NCBI GenBank assembly: GCA_910586565.1
Contig: CAJUIT010000003.1
Location: forward strand, 1-64,000
Length of the DNA: 64,000 nt
Source of the DNA: an uncultured Muribaculaceae bacterium
Lineage (GTDB): Bacteria; Bacteroidota; Bacteroidia; Bacteroidales; Muribaculaceae
Direction of reading: 5' to 3'
This document shows, in pieces, positions 15,197 through 25,303 of the stretch (within the stretch, counting starts at the first letter, position 1; each line of letters opens with the position of its first letter). Below the pieces are notes generated by a model. That model made no database searches. It saw only the letters and a program-made list of their open reading frames with translations, and was not told where the DNA came from. The position numbers and the translations under genes were made by a program.

Positions 15197-18100
15197 ATGA
15201 AATTTAGATTCATTGCAAGTGCGCTGCTTTCCGTCATGCTGACGGCAACTGCAGCTGCCGATCCCGTGGACTACATCCACCCGAAGGTGGATAAGCTCTC
15301 GGGCGAGTGCGTGGTGACATCCGAAGGGGTGACCTACCACAGCATGGGCTATCCCTCCACGCCACCCTACTATTATGGTGGATATGTGCGTTTCACCTCC
15401 GAAAACGAGGGTGAGCCGGTGTCAATCACATTCACCGATTTCAACTGCCTGCGCAACGACAAGCCCATTGTGTTTGTTTACGACGGAGATGAAGTTCTGA
15501 AAACAAACTTCACCTCTTATTCAGCCACCGTACCCGCCGGCTATCTTGCCGCAGTGACTCCCGAAAATGCGGCAGAAGAAATCACGGCTCCGTCGGGAGT
15601 GCTCTGTGTGCTGTTCGCGCCGGCCAGCAAATCCGATTTTGTAACTTCACCATCCGGCAATGTCTCGGGCACCTACACCGCTTCCGTGACTGCGGGTGTG
15701 CCCAAGGATATGGAATATGAGTCGGCCGTATTTACCAACGAGGGAACCGCCGCCCGTCGCGGCATGCGCAATCTCGTTCTCGGCACGCTCACTGTGAAGA
15801 TGGACGGCACGCTCAATCCGCTTTCACTCGACCAACTTTCGTTCGATCTCTCAGCCGTTGCGCAAAGCGGTTTGGTGGAGAATATCCGTCTCTACAGCGG
15901 TGCTTCCGTCACTTCCGACGCTCTGCTCGGAACACTCGGAGAGGGTGCCTCCACCCTCGCTGTTCCCGCCGGCGAGCTGAAGTCGAAGAACGTCTACACC
16001 ATCGTTGCCGATGTGAAACCCGATGCCACCGGCTCCATCCCCGCCCCCACAGTTGCGGCGCTTAAAGTTGCCGGTGTTGACCGCAATGTAGATGCCGCGA
16101 CTGCAGCTCCCCTTTCCGTTGCCAATGAAATTTGGATGACCAACGGTGACGACCTGCTCACCTACACCATCGACGACGACGCCAACTTCTACGACATGGG
16201 TGGCCCCGCCGGCATCATTCCTGCCGGAGCAAAGGGCTCCGTGACATTTGTTCCCGCCACCGCCGGGCAGAAGATTAAGATTGATGTTGAGAAGCTCGCC
16301 CTTTTCAACACATCTTCCACCGGACTCAACGATGTTTTCCGCTTCTACAACGGACGCGAGGCCACGGCTGAAAATCTCGTTGCCGAGCTTCTCAAGGAAA
16401 CAAAGATTGTGAAATCGACTGCCGACGACGGTTCGCTCACCGTGACCTTCGAGGTGAAACAGGGCAACGCCGGCAAAGACGGCTGGGAGGCCGTGGTGTC
16501 GCAGTTCCTTCCCGGGCCCATGACCCTGGCAGGTGTTGATTCGGAAGATACCGAATCGACCGTCGGTGCCGCCGCCGAAACCGATATCCCCCTCCTGATA
16601 TTCGACGTCAGAACCGACAATCAGCTTAATCCGCTGACACTCAGCTCAGTTTCTCTCGCCAATGCCGACGGTGCCGCATCCGCAGCAATCGGCAAAGTGA
16701 AGGTGTATTCACTTGGGGAAACCTCAACATTCTCGAAATCAAAACTTTATGCCGAAGGCGCACTGACCGGTAACACCCTCGCTCTCACCGGCGACTGCAC
16801 CCTTGCCGAAGGGCATAACTATTTTGCCGTTGCCATCGACGTTGCAGCCACAGCACTCACCGGCGAGGTTGCCGGATTGCGTCTTGCATCGGTGAAAATC
16901 GGCGATGCCGACACAACCCCGGCAGGCGACCTCACCGCCCGCATCACCGTTGACAACACATGCCGCATTGCCGAAGGGAGCCACAGCCACACAATGTATG
17001 GCGACTGGCAGTTCCTGAGCCCCGCTCCCACATCAAGCTATTCGTCGAACTATCCCGCTACAACAACCGACCACGTGGTTACCTTCATCCCCACCTCGGA
17101 AGGTTCGAAAGCACAGATTGAATTCGACAGCTTCGACGTGTATTACGCTTCGAGCAACTATGGCTCTAAAGCAACCTTCGAGGTTTACAGCGGAACCACC
17201 CCCACCGCTGCCAATCTGATTTGGAAACTTTCCGACAACGCCCAGTCGCAGACCGGCCCCGGCCGCAAGCTGCGCTCAACCTCGGCCGACGGTGCCATCA
17301 CCGTTAAATTCAACCCCAACGCCACATCCACCTACTACACCGGCAAGGGTTGGGTGGCAACCGTTAGCCAGTTCACCGACCATGCAGCCGAGGTGACCGC
17401 CGTGGATGTTGCCCAGGCCAGCACGGCAATTGTGGGCCCCGGTGCAAAGAACGCCGAGCTCCTTGCCGTGGATATCATCACCGAAGGTACCCTCTCCCCC
17501 CTCACCCTCGATGCCGTAAATATTCAGCTCACCGGCAAGGAGGTTGTGAAGGCAGTCAAGCTGCTTGCAGCTCCCGAAGGTGACCTTGCCTCGGCCACCC
17601 TGTGGGGCACCGCTGTTGCTCCCGCTGAAGGCACCGCCGTTAAAATCGAGCGTTCGGCCGATGTTGAGGCCACACCCCTTGCCGAGGAGCACAACCGTTA
17701 TTTCATCGCCGTTGACCTCAACGATGAAATTGCAAGCGACGTTGCCGTTGATGCATCACTCACATCGCTTGAATTTGCCGGCGGAAAAACCGTGGCTGTT
17801 GAGAATGGCAACCCCGAAGGTGTGCGTCTCACCAAAAACATCTACCTTATGGAGTCGGGCGAAGGTCACGTGGTAACCGTTGGCAGCCCCATCGTTGTGT
17901 ATGACGACGGCGGCCCCGACGGTAACATCACCAAAGGCTTCAAAGGTGTTGTAACCTTTGTGCCCGCCCGCGAAAATGAAGTGTTAATGCTCAATGCCGA
18001 GTCATTCAGCATCGGCAGCGGTCGCATGTATGTCTACAGCGGCCGTGAAGTCAACGATGCGAACATTCTCGGAAAGAACTACTACTACACCACCGGCGGC

Positions 18101-21100
18101 CCCGAAAACCTCCTGTCAAAGGCTGCCGACGGCTCCCTCACCGTGCGCTTCGAGGCTAATGCCACAGCCACCACACTCACAGGCTTCGCCATGTCGGTGA
18201 CCCCCCTTGCCGTAGAGGCCATGAACGTGGCATCGGTTAAAGTGGATGATGCATCGGAGGATGATATCGTGCGCGGTTCAACAGATGCGCCCATTGCCCG
18301 CGTGACAGTGAATGTTGCCGGCAACAGCGGCACACTCACCCTTTCGGAGATGGCCGTTGACTTCGGCGGTTCCACCGATGTGGCCGACATTCTCTCCACC
18401 CGTGTGTTCTACACCGGCGCAACCGAAACCTTCTCTCCCGTTCAGCCCCTCTGTGAAAAAGTGACCCTCGCCGCCGATGGCACCGCTACACTCACATTCG
18501 CCGAACCGGTGACCATCGATGAAGCCGGAGCCTATAACCTCTGGGTAACCGCCGACCTTTCGTCTACCGCTACCCCCGAGAATGTGGCATCTGTGAAACT
18601 CACATCACTCACTGCCAACGATGCCGCCGTCACATTGCCCGACTGGACCACAGGCGAGCGCGTTATGGTAAGCGGTATGGGTGGCACTTATCGCGTGGGT
18701 GCTTCCGACGCCGCCAAATACCACTCGCTCACAGCCGCCGTGCGTGCGCTTCAGGTTGGTGTGGAGGGTGCCGTGCTCTTCATGATTGAGGATGGCGAAT
18801 ATAAGGAAAACCTCAGCATCATCGACGTTCTCGGCACTTCGGCAGAGCATCCCGTGGTGTTCTCGTCACTTTCGGGCGACCGCGACAAAGTAATCATCTC
18901 CGGTGCCTCGAAACTCGACAAGCAGGGAATGATCTACGTTGAGAATTCATCCTACATCCATTTCCGCAACCTCACCATCGCCCCCAACTCCACCGACTAT
19001 TACGCAGGCATCCACTTCAAGGATGGCAGCCGCCATTGCTCGATTGAGAACTGCGTGGTGAAATGCGACCCCATCACCACAACCGTAAGCACAGGAATCT
19101 CGCTCATCCGCACCGAAGGCCTTAACGAGGAGAACCGCAACTGCGATTATTTCACAGTCAAGGACAGCTACGTTGAAGGTGGCTACATCGCCCTCTATCT
19201 CGCCGGCACCGGCTACGTTGCCCTCCCCAAGGATAAGGGGCTTCGTGTAACCGGCAACACCGTGAGCAAAGCCTACTTCAAAGGCATTTATGTGACGGAT
19301 TGCTCCGACTTCGAGATTTCGGGTAATATTGTAACATCCGATGCCACCTCCAAGAAGGCCTACAACGGCATGGACATCTACCGCCCCACCGGTGCATTCA
19401 GCATCACAGGCAATAAAGTGAACGTTTCGCAATCCACCGACTACACCGCTCTCTATCTCCGTGGCGGAGGCGGTTCCGACGATGCAGCCTCTCCCGCCGT
19501 GGTTGCCAACAACGTGTTGACCGGCAGTGCTGCTGTGGGCTATTCCTACGGCATTATGCACGACGCATCCATGACCAACATCCTCATGGCCCACAACTCG
19601 GTGAACATCACCGGGCCTGAAACTCTCAAGAGTGTCTATGCCCTTGCGTTCAGCGGCAATGCCCCCGCCGAAAATGCCACCCGCATTGTCAACAACGTTT
19701 TCTGTAATGCAACGGCATCGGGTCCCCTCCGTCCGTGGAACGACACCCATTATGCCAACATGACATTCTCGGGCAACGTTTACTATGGCCCAGGCGATGT
19801 TATTGACACCGATGGCAAGACCTTTGCCGAATATCAGGCCGCCACAGGCGACAACACCTCGGTTTGGCAGCAGCCCGACTTCTTCAGCGCTACCGACCTC
19901 CATCTGCGTGAGGCCGACGACAGCATCCTCTTCCCCCGTCTCGACGAGGTGATGACCGATGCCGAGGGCACCGACCGCAATGACCCCGCCACAGCCGGTG
20001 CATACGAATATGCCGCCGTGTCGGTTGAAACTCCCGAAATCGCCGAAGGATATCCCAAGGTGACAACCATCAAGGATGTGTCGGCAACAGTGACCACACG
20101 CTGGACCGTTGGCGGCTCTCTCTACGCCAAAGCTGTGAAAGCCGATGCCGAGGCTCCCTCTGCCGAGGAGCTCAAGGCAACCCGTCCCGTGGCAATCGAG
20201 GCTGACACCGAAAATGCCTACACATTCAATTTCCTTGAGCAGCTCACCGACTACAAGGCCTATTTCCTTGTTGTGAGCGCGCTGGGTGAAGAATCGGCTG
20301 TGGTTGCTTCAGAGCCGTTCACCACCAAGGAAACAATCGAGGAACTCGCCGTTGAAATCTTCTGGGACGAAGAGCCCCTGCAAGCCGGCGAAAGCATCCT
20401 TCTGCAGGGTGGTGTGACCGGTGGCAAAGCCCCCTACACCTACGAATGGCTCGACCAGATGCAGGAGGTTGTGGGAACCGACGACACTTTTGTAGAGACT
20501 GCCTCGGTTAACCAGACCTACCGCCTGCGCGTGACCTCGGCCGACGGCCAGTGTGTCGTTGCCAAGGCCCACGTTCCCGTGGTTACCGAAAACCTTGCCA
20601 TCGCCACATTCGACGACCTTCCCCTCGAGGCCGAGAGCAACTGGAAATATGATCCCCTGGCCGACGACAACACCTTCATCGACGCCTTCTTCAGCGGTTC
20701 GTTCCAGTTCGGCAACTTCCCCTACGTTCAATATGAGGCATGGAGCGGCTACGGCTATGCCAATGAAACCGCAACCGAGTTTGTCGACTACTCCCACCAG
20801 TTCCGCAATGTTGTGGGTGGAGGTGCTGCCAACACTGCCAACTATGGTGTGGCCTACATGATGGGTGCCGACATGACCATCAATCTCTCCGCTCCCGAGG
20901 CCGGTTTTGAAATCCCCGGCGTTTATGTCACCAACACCGCATGTGTGCTTTCGAGCGTGCTCAACGGCGACGGCTATTCAGAGAAATTCACTGCCGAGAA
21001 GGGTGATTACATGACCCTTATCATTACCGGGTTGAATGCCGACGGTGATGAAACCGCAACCGTGCAGGTGCCGTTGGCCGACTACCGCAACGCCACCCCC

Positions 21101-21487
21101 GAGCTTCTCACCGACTGGAAGTGGGTTGACCTCTCCTCGCTCGGTCATGTGCAGGGCCTCCGCTTCGGCTACCAGAGCACCAAGCAGGCCACCGTGCCCG
21201 CCTATGTGTGTCTCGACCAGTTGGGAGCCGCAAATCCCTCATCGTCGGTAAATGAAGTTGAGAGCAAACTCATGCTGTCGACCGCAGCCGACGGTTGCCT
21301 GTCGATTCTCGGCGTGGAGGGTGACTACACTCTGCGTGTCTACACCACCGATGGCGTGATGCGTGCATCACACCGTTTGCGTGGCGCCGCCACGGTTTCA
21401 ACCGAAGGTCTCCCCACCGGGGTTTGCCTGGCCGAAATCGTAACCGATGCCGGAGTGCGCAGCGTGCTCCGCTTCGTCAACAAATAA
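15197..21487 (+). CDS. Giant riboswitch-controlled secreted multidomain protein with DUF4465 (BtuH-like) domain
   Basis: A 2096-residue exported protein with an ordinary signal peptide (residues 1 to about 22, no lipobox Cys). Four diverged modules follow (about 40-1140), each pairing a CUB-like beta-sandwich (FYNGRE, YVYSGRE, VYSGTT strands) with a BNR-associated N-terminal-like domain (LNPLTL, LSPLTL signatures). A right-handed parallel beta-helix (about 1161-1605), a fibronectin-III-like domain (about 1615-1710) and a PKD/Ig-like domain (about 1713-1797) come next. Residues about 1798-2014 (FDDLPLEAESNW ... GYGYANE ... YVTNTA ... ADYRN ... DWKWVDLSSLG ... PAYVCLDQ) match DUF4465, the family reported as surface B12-binding BtuH proteins. 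The last 75 residues resemble a type IX secretion sorting domain (LPTGVCLAEIVT). Regulation by cobalamin is inferred from the riboswitch upstream. A TonB-type B12 receptor is not adjacent. Confidence 0.85.
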   Translation: MKFRFIASALLSVMLTATAAADPVDYIHPKVDKLSGECVVTSEGVTYHSMGYPSTPPYYYGGYVRFTSENEGEPVSITFTDFNCLRNDKPIVFVYDGDEVLKTNFTSYSATVPAGYLAAVTPENAAEEITAPSGVLCVLFAPASKSDFVTSPSGNVSGTYTASVTAGVPKDMEYESAVFTNEGTAARRGMRNLVLGTLTVKMDGTLNPLSLDQLSFDLSAVAQSGLVENIRLYSGASVTSDALLGTLGEGASTLAVPAGELKSKNVYTIVADVKPDATGSIPAPTVAALKVAGVDRNVDAATAAPLSVANEIWMTNGDDLLTYTIDDDANFYDMGGPAGIIPAGAKGSVTFVPATAGQKIKIDVEKLALFNTSSTGLNDVFRFYNGREATAENLVAELLKETKIVKSTADDGSLTVTFEVKQGNAGKDGWEAVVSQFLPGPMTLAGVDSEDTESTVGAAAETDIPLLIFDVRTDNQLNPLTLSSVSLANADGAASAAIGKVKVYSLGETSTFSKSKLYAEGALTGNTLALTGDCTLAEGHNYFAVAIDVAATALTGEVAGLRLASVKIGDADTTPAGDLTARITVDNTCRIAEGSHSHTMYGDWQFLSPAPTSSYSSNYPATTTDHVVTFIPTSEGSKAQIEFDSFDVYYASSNYGSKATFEVYSGTTPTAANLIWKLSDNAQSQTGPGRKLRSTSADGAITVKFNPNATSTYYTGKGWVATVSQFTDHAAEVTAVDVAQASTAIVGPGAKNAELLAVDIITEGTLSPLTLDAVNIQLTGKEVVKAVKLLAAPEGDLASATLWGTAVAPAEGTAVKIERSADVEATPLAEEHNRYFIAVDLNDEIASDVAVDASLTSLEFAGGKTVAVENGNPEGVRLTKNIYLMESGEGHVVTVGSPIVVYDDGGPDGNITKGFKGVVTFVPARENEVLMLNAESFSIGSGRMYVYSGREVNDANILGKNYYYTTGGPENLLSKAADGSLTVRFEANATATTLTGFAMSVTPLAVEAMNVASVKVDDASEDDIVRGSTDAPIARVTVNVAGNSGTLTLSEMAVDFGGSTDVADILSTRVFYTGATETFSPVQPLCEKVTLAADGTATLTFAEPVTIDEAGAYNLWVTADLSSTATPENVASVKLTSLTANDAAVTLPDWTTGERVMVSGMGGTYRVGASDAAKYHSLTAAVRALQVGVEGAVLFMIEDGEYKENLSIIDVLGTSAEHPVVFSSLSGDRDKVIISGASKLDKQGMIYVENSSYIHFRNLTIAPNSTDYYAGIHFKDGSRHCSIENCVVKCDPITTTVSTGISLIRTEGLNEENRNCDYFTVKDSYVEGGYIALYLAGTGYVALPKDKGLRVTGNTVSKAYFKGIYVTDCSDFEISGNIVTSDATSKKAYNGMDIYRPTGAFSITGNKVNVSQSTDYTALYLRGGGGSDDAASPAVVANNVLTGSAAVGYSYGIMHDASMTNILMAHNSVNITGPETLKSVYALAFSGNAPAENATRIVNNVFCNATASGPLRPWNDTHYANMTFSGNVYYGPGDVIDTDGKTFAEYQAATGDNTSVWQQPDFFSATDLHLREADDSILFPRLDEVMTDAEGTDRNDPATAGAYEYAAVSVETPEIAEGYPKVTTIKDVSATVTTRWTVGGSLYAKAVKADAEAPSAEELKATRPVAIEADTENAYTFNFLEQLTDYKAYFLVVSALGEESAVVASEPFTTKETIEELAVEIFWDEEPLQAGESILLQGGVTGGKAPYTYEWLDQMQEVVGTDDTFVETASVNQTYRLRVTSADGQCVVAKAHVPVVTENLAIATFDDLPLEAESNWKYDPLADDNTFIDAFFSGSFQFGNFPYVQYEAWSGYGYANETATEFVDYSHQFRNVVGGGAANTANYGVAYMMGADMTINLSAPEAGFEIPGVYVTNTACVLSSVLNGDGYSEKFTAEKGDYMTLIITGLNADGDETATVQVPLADYRNATPELLTDWKWVDLSSLGHVQGLRFGYQSTKQATVPAYVCLDQLGAANPSSSVNEVESKLMLSTAADGCLSILGVEGDYTLRVYTTDGVMRASHRLRGAATVSTEGLPTGVCLAEIVTDAGVRSVLRFVNK

Positions 21488-21575
21488 GTTTAGCGCCTGA
21501 CGGCCGCGGGAGTCGCAGTGATGCGGCTCCCACAGCCAGAGCGATTAAATACGTTTGGGTTTTTTAATTTGATGA

Positions 21576-21614
21576 AACGCAACATCCCGCGCGGATGTTG
21601 CGTTTTCTTTTTAA
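21576..21614 (+). terminator. Intrinsic terminator after the giant gene
   Basis: AACGCAACATCC and GGATGTTGCGTT form a 12-bp stem around a CGCGC loop, followed by TTCTTTTT. It would isolate the riboswitch transcript from the SDR gene. Confidence 0.85.
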
Positions 21615-21678
21615 GAGGCCGAAGAAGTGGCAACGTCGCCCCGTCTTGAATGCCGGAAATAAACAAACCTGAAAGCCT

Positions 21679-22419
21679 ATGAAAAAGATTGTTATAATGG
21701 GAGCCACCTCGGGCATAGGGCTTGCGCTTGCCCGCCGCCTTCTTGCACAAGGAATGCGCATAGGGATTGCCGGGCGCAACGAGGAGAAATTGCGCGGGTT
21801 GCAGAGTGAGTTTCCCGGGCAGGTGGTTTATTCGCGCATCGATGTGACTGAGGAAAGTGCCCCAACGCATCTCCACGACCTCATTTCCCGCTTGGGCGGG
21901 ATGGATGTGTATGTTCATGTGTCGGGAATAGGCTATTCCAATCCGGCTGTCGACCGCTCGCGCGAGCTGGCAACGGTCAACACAAATGTCGGCGGTTTCA
22001 CACGAATGATCGACACCGCTTTCACCTATTTCCGCGACCGTTGCGAGGGGCGTGGCCACATCGTGGCTGTCACATCGGTGGCCGGAACAAACGGCCTGGC
22101 CGAACTTGCCTCCTACAGCGCCTCGAAAAAATATCAGCAGACCTATCTGCGGGCTCTCGACCAGCTTGCGCGGATGCAGAAACTCTGCATACGCTTCTCC
22201 GATATCCGCCCCGGTTGGATTCGCACCCCTCTTTTGCGCGACGATGCCGATTATCCCATGCTCATGACCGCCGACAGTGCGGCAGCGGCAATGGAGCGTG
22301 CCATCAGCCGGCAGAAACGAGTGTCGGTTATCGACTGGCGCTGGAACATTGTTGTGGGGCTATGGCGACTTGTGCCCAATTGGCTGTGGGTGCGATTGCC
22401 TGTGAAAGTCGGCATCTGA
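21679..22419 (+). CDS. Short-chain dehydrogenase/reductase
   Basis: A 246-residue NAD(P)-dependent oxidoreductase of the classical SDR type: GATSGIG cofactor motif at 8-14, GRNEEK (about 33-38) suggesting NADP preference through the Arg, a Ser in VAVTSVAG and the catalytic Tyr146/Lys150 in YSASK. The C-terminus has a hydrophobic Trp-rich stretch (VVGLWRLVPNWLWVRLP) that may sit at a membrane. Substrate unknown. It lies between the terminator of the giant gene and the export operon. Confidence 0.88.
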   Translation: MKKIVIMGATSGIGLALARRLLAQGMRIGIAGRNEEKLRGLQSEFPGQVVYSRIDVTEESAPTHLHDLISRLGGMDVYVHVSGIGYSNPAVDRSRELATVNTNVGGFTRMIDTAFTYFRDRCEGRGHIVAVTSVAGTNGLAELASYSASKKYQQTYLRALDQLARMQKLCIRFSDIRPGWIRTPLLRDDADYPMLMTADSAAAAMERAISRQKRVSVIDWRWNIVVGLWRLVPNWLWVRLPVKVGI

Positions 22420-22510
22420 GTTTCCGGCATCCACTCTACTTCCGGGTCAAAAACCGCCGATTCGGCCAATAATCGGAAATAAGTGCTCACGGGCACGTTT
22501 CTATTTTTAG

Positions 22511-22518
22511 TAATTTTG
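22511..22518 (+). promoter_or_regulatory. -7 box TAATTTTG upstream of the tolC-type operon
   Basis: TAATTTTG matches the -7 pattern, about 190 bases before the TolC-like start; the -33 region is poor. The leader contains two small GC hairpins (GCGGC...GCCGC near 22545 and GGGAGG...CCTCCC near 22648). Confidence 0.4.
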
Positions 22519-22710
22519 CAAGCCGCCGGGAATGGCAGGTGAGCGGCATCGGTTGCCGCCCCGACCGGCCCCTTCCGCATGGCGTGTGGTGCAAAGCTCC
22601 GTTTGCTAAACATTTTCAACGCCACGGGGGTTATACTATATGCAGAGGGAGGTTTACCCTCCCCGCAACCAATATCCAATATCCTCACCTCTCACGGTCA
22701 ACTATTTTTT

Positions 22711-24159
22711 ATGGGAAAAACGCTAATCACACTTGCTGTTGCCGCTATTGCGGTCGCCTCGGTTCCCGCCGCAACGGCTGACGTATATTCGCTCGATTCG
22801 TGCCGCCGCATGGCCCTTGTGAACAATAAGGAGATGATGATCAAGGCTGAGAAGGTGAAGCAGGCAGGCTATATGAAAAAAGAAGCTTTCGCCGCCTATC
22901 TGCCGGCCATCGACTTCGCCGGCGGCTACACCTACAATCAGAAAAACATCTCGATTTTCGACAGCGACCAGTTGCTCCCCACCAAAAGCTTCAATCTCGC
23001 CACCAAAAGCTACGAGTTCAATGTGGTTACCAATCCGGTGACCCACGAGCCCATTCTCACCCCCGACGGACAGCCTATACCCTCGGAGGTGGCGTTGATT
23101 CCTAAAGAGGCGATGGAGTTCGACATCCACAATGTGTTTTTCGGAGCGGTGACCCTCACACAGCCCATCTACATGGGTGGGAAAATCGTTGCGATGAACC
23201 GCTTGGCCGACATAAACAAGCAGGCCAATCTCGCCCTTCAGCACAACGAGGCGCAGAATGTGATTTATGCCGTTGATGCCGCTTACTGGACCGTGGTGTC
23301 GCTCAAGGCAAAGCATGAGCTTGCCAAAAGCTTTGTGAACCTGCTCGACACCCTCGACCGCAACGTGAAGCTTATGGTCGACCAGGGTGTGGCAACCCGC
23401 AGCGACCTTTTGAGCGTTGACGTGAAGCTCAACGAAGCCAATATCGACCTGCTGAAGGTTGAGAACGGCTTGTCGCTCAGCCGCATGGCTCTCGCCCAGA
23501 TTTGCGGGCTCCCCGTTCATTCGCAAATGTCGGTGGCCGATGAAGGGTGCACCGAAATCAATCCCGAAGCAGAAATCGCCACAAACTACGATATGCAGCA
23601 GGTTTATGCCAACCGCCCCGACCTGCAGGCGCTTGAGCTTGCAACCAGAGCTGCCGGTCAGCAGAAACGGGTTGCAATGTCCGACATGCTCCCCAACGTG
23701 GCGCTGGTGGGTGCCTATTCGTTCAGCAACCCCAACATGTTCGACGGCTTTAAAAACCGCTTCAACGGAGGTTTCTCGGTGGGTGTGATGGTTTCCATCC
23801 CCATCTGGCACTGGGGCGGCAACTACAACAAATACCGCGCAGCCGCATCCGACGAGACAATCATGAAACTGCAGCTTGAGGATGCCAAGGAGATGGTCGA
23901 CCTTCAGGTTAACCAGGCCGCATTCAAGGCTCAGGAGTCGATTAAAACCTATCTCATGACTGAAACCAACCTTGCCAAGGCCCAGGAAAACCTGCGCACA
24001 GCCACTCTCGGATTCAGAGAGGGGGTTGTCACCACCGACGATGTGATGGCCGCACAAACGGCATGGCTCAAGGCCCATTCCGAAAACATCGACGCGATGA
24101 TCGACGTGCAACTCTGCGACGTTTACCTCTCGAAAGTGCTCGGCACACTCAAATATTGA
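22711..24159 (+). CDS. TolC-family outer-membrane efflux protein
   Basis: I take the ATG at 22711 (MGKTLITLAVAAIAVASVPAATA), which gives a clean signal peptide and a 482-residue mature-type TolC protein; the longer frame upstream has no such signal. Two repeated OEP helical regions are evident (about 40-250 and 285-475), with coiled-coil segments such as LEDAKEMVDLQVNQAAFKAQ. It forms the outer-membrane channel for the HlyD-type adaptor and the permeases encoded downstream, with short gaps of about 65 bases. Confidence 0.92.
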   Translation: MGKTLITLAVAAIAVASVPAATADVYSLDSCRRMALVNNKEMMIKAEKVKQAGYMKKEAFAAYLPAIDFAGGYTYNQKNISIFDSDQLLPTKSFNLATKSYEFNVVTNPVTHEPILTPDGQPIPSEVALIPKEAMEFDIHNVFFGAVTLTQPIYMGGKIVAMNRLADINKQANLALQHNEAQNVIYAVDAAYWTVVSLKAKHELAKSFVNLLDTLDRNVKLMVDQGVATRSDLLSVDVKLNEANIDLLKVENGLSLSRMALAQICGLPVHSQMSVADEGCTEINPEAEIATNYDMQQVYANRPDLQALELATRAAGQQKRVAMSDMLPNVALVGAYSFSNPNMFDGFKNRFNGGFSVGVMVSIPIWHWGGNYNKYRAAASDETIMKLQLEDAKEMVDLQVNQAAFKAQESIKTYLMTETNLAKAQENLRTATLGFREGVVTTDDVMAAQTAWLKAHSENIDAMIDVQLCDVYLSKVLGTLKY

Positions 24160-24226
24160 TTTAACACCCCTCTCCCCGACTTTAATTAACGACCGTTCAA
24201 CACAACTCTAAATATCCGTCATAATC

Positions 24227-25240
24227 ATGGCTAACACCGAACAGCTCACCCCCGAACAGAAAAAAGAGAACCGCACGCTCATGTCGGCAATGGGGTTCAT
24301 TGTAATCGCAGTCGCCGTCCTGGCCATTATCGGTTTCCTGTTTCTAAAGCAACCTGCCGAAATTATTGAAGGGCAGGCCGAGGCAACCTCAGTGCGCGTG
24401 TCGGGCAAACTTCCCGGCCGTGTGGTTGAATTCTTCGTTCATGAAGGCGACATGGTTAAAGCCGGCGACACGCTGGTGCACATCCATTCGTCGCTTGTAG
24501 AAGCAAAGCTGCAGCAGGCCCGCAGCATGGAGGATGTGGCCAAGGCTATGGACCAGAAAGTCGATGCCGGCACACGAAGCCAGATTATCCAGAGCGCCTA
24601 CGAGATGTGGCAACAGGCCAAAGCTGCCGTGGGTATCACAAAGAAAACCTACGACCGCATGCAGAACCTCTACTCCGAAGGTGTTATGTCGGAACAGAAA
24701 CGCGATGAGGCAAAAGCTGCCTACGATGCCGCAGTTGCCGCCTCGAAAGCTGCCCAAAGCCAATATGAAATGGCAAAACAGGGTGCTCAGAAGGAGGATA
24801 AGGAGAGTGCCAAGGCAATGGTGGGCGCCGCCCGTGCCGGAGTGTCGGAGGTGGAGGCCCTGCTTGAGGACCAATATCTCACCGCCCCCTGCGACGGCCA
24901 GATTGATGTAATCTTCCCCCACGAAGGTGAGCTGGTGGCTTTGGGCGCACCAATCATGAACGTGCTTAAAATCGACGACAAATGGGTCACTTTCAATGTT
25001 CGTGAGGAGTATCTCACCGACATGACTATGGGAAAGGAAATCACCGTGATGATTCCCGCTCTCAAGGATAAGGAAGTGAAAGCCAAAATCTATTATGTGC
25101 GCGACCTCGGCAGCTATGCCACATGGCACGCCACCAAAACAACAGGCGACTGGGATTCAAAGACTTTTGAGGTAAAGGCCCGTCCCACCGAGGCTGTGCC
25201 CGACCTCCGTCCCGGCATGACGGTTATATACAAGGAGTGA
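24227..25240 (+). CDS. HlyD/EmrA-family periplasmic adaptor protein
   Basis: A 337-residue membrane-fusion protein: one N-terminal membrane helix (about 22-44), lipoyl-like half motifs (VRVSGKLPGRVVEFFVHEGD and later ITAPCDG-type LTAPCDGQIDVIFPHEGE), a central alpha-helical hairpin (about 90-210, Ala/Lys/Gln-rich) and a beta-barrel domain. It bridges the inner-membrane permeases with the TolC partner. The ATG at 24227 is the only sensible start. Confidence 0.92.
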   Translation: MANTEQLTPEQKKENRTLMSAMGFIVIAVAVLAIIGFLFLKQPAEIIEGQAEATSVRVSGKLPGRVVEFFVHEGDMVKAGDTLVHIHSSLVEAKLQQARSMEDVAKAMDQKVDAGTRSQIIQSAYEMWQQAKAAVGITKKTYDRMQNLYSEGVMSEQKRDEAKAAYDAAVAASKAAQSQYEMAKQGAQKEDKESAKAMVGAARAGVSEVEALLEDQYLTAPCDGQIDVIFPHEGELVALGAPIMNVLKIDDKWVTFNVREEYLTDMTMGKEITVMIPALKDKEVKAKIYYVRDLGSYATWHATKTTGDWDSKTFEVKARPTEAVPDLRPGMTVIYKE

Positions 25241-25303
25241 CCGCCGTCTCCAGTTTTCCACGTTAAAAACCATCTCTTATAACTCTTTTTCAGCAAACCG
25301 CAA

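Noticed and set aside
22723..24111. 462-codon antisense frame under the tolC-type gene
   Set aside because: It mirrors the GC-rich codon pattern of the sense gene, has no family signature and lies fully inside a well-supported CDS.
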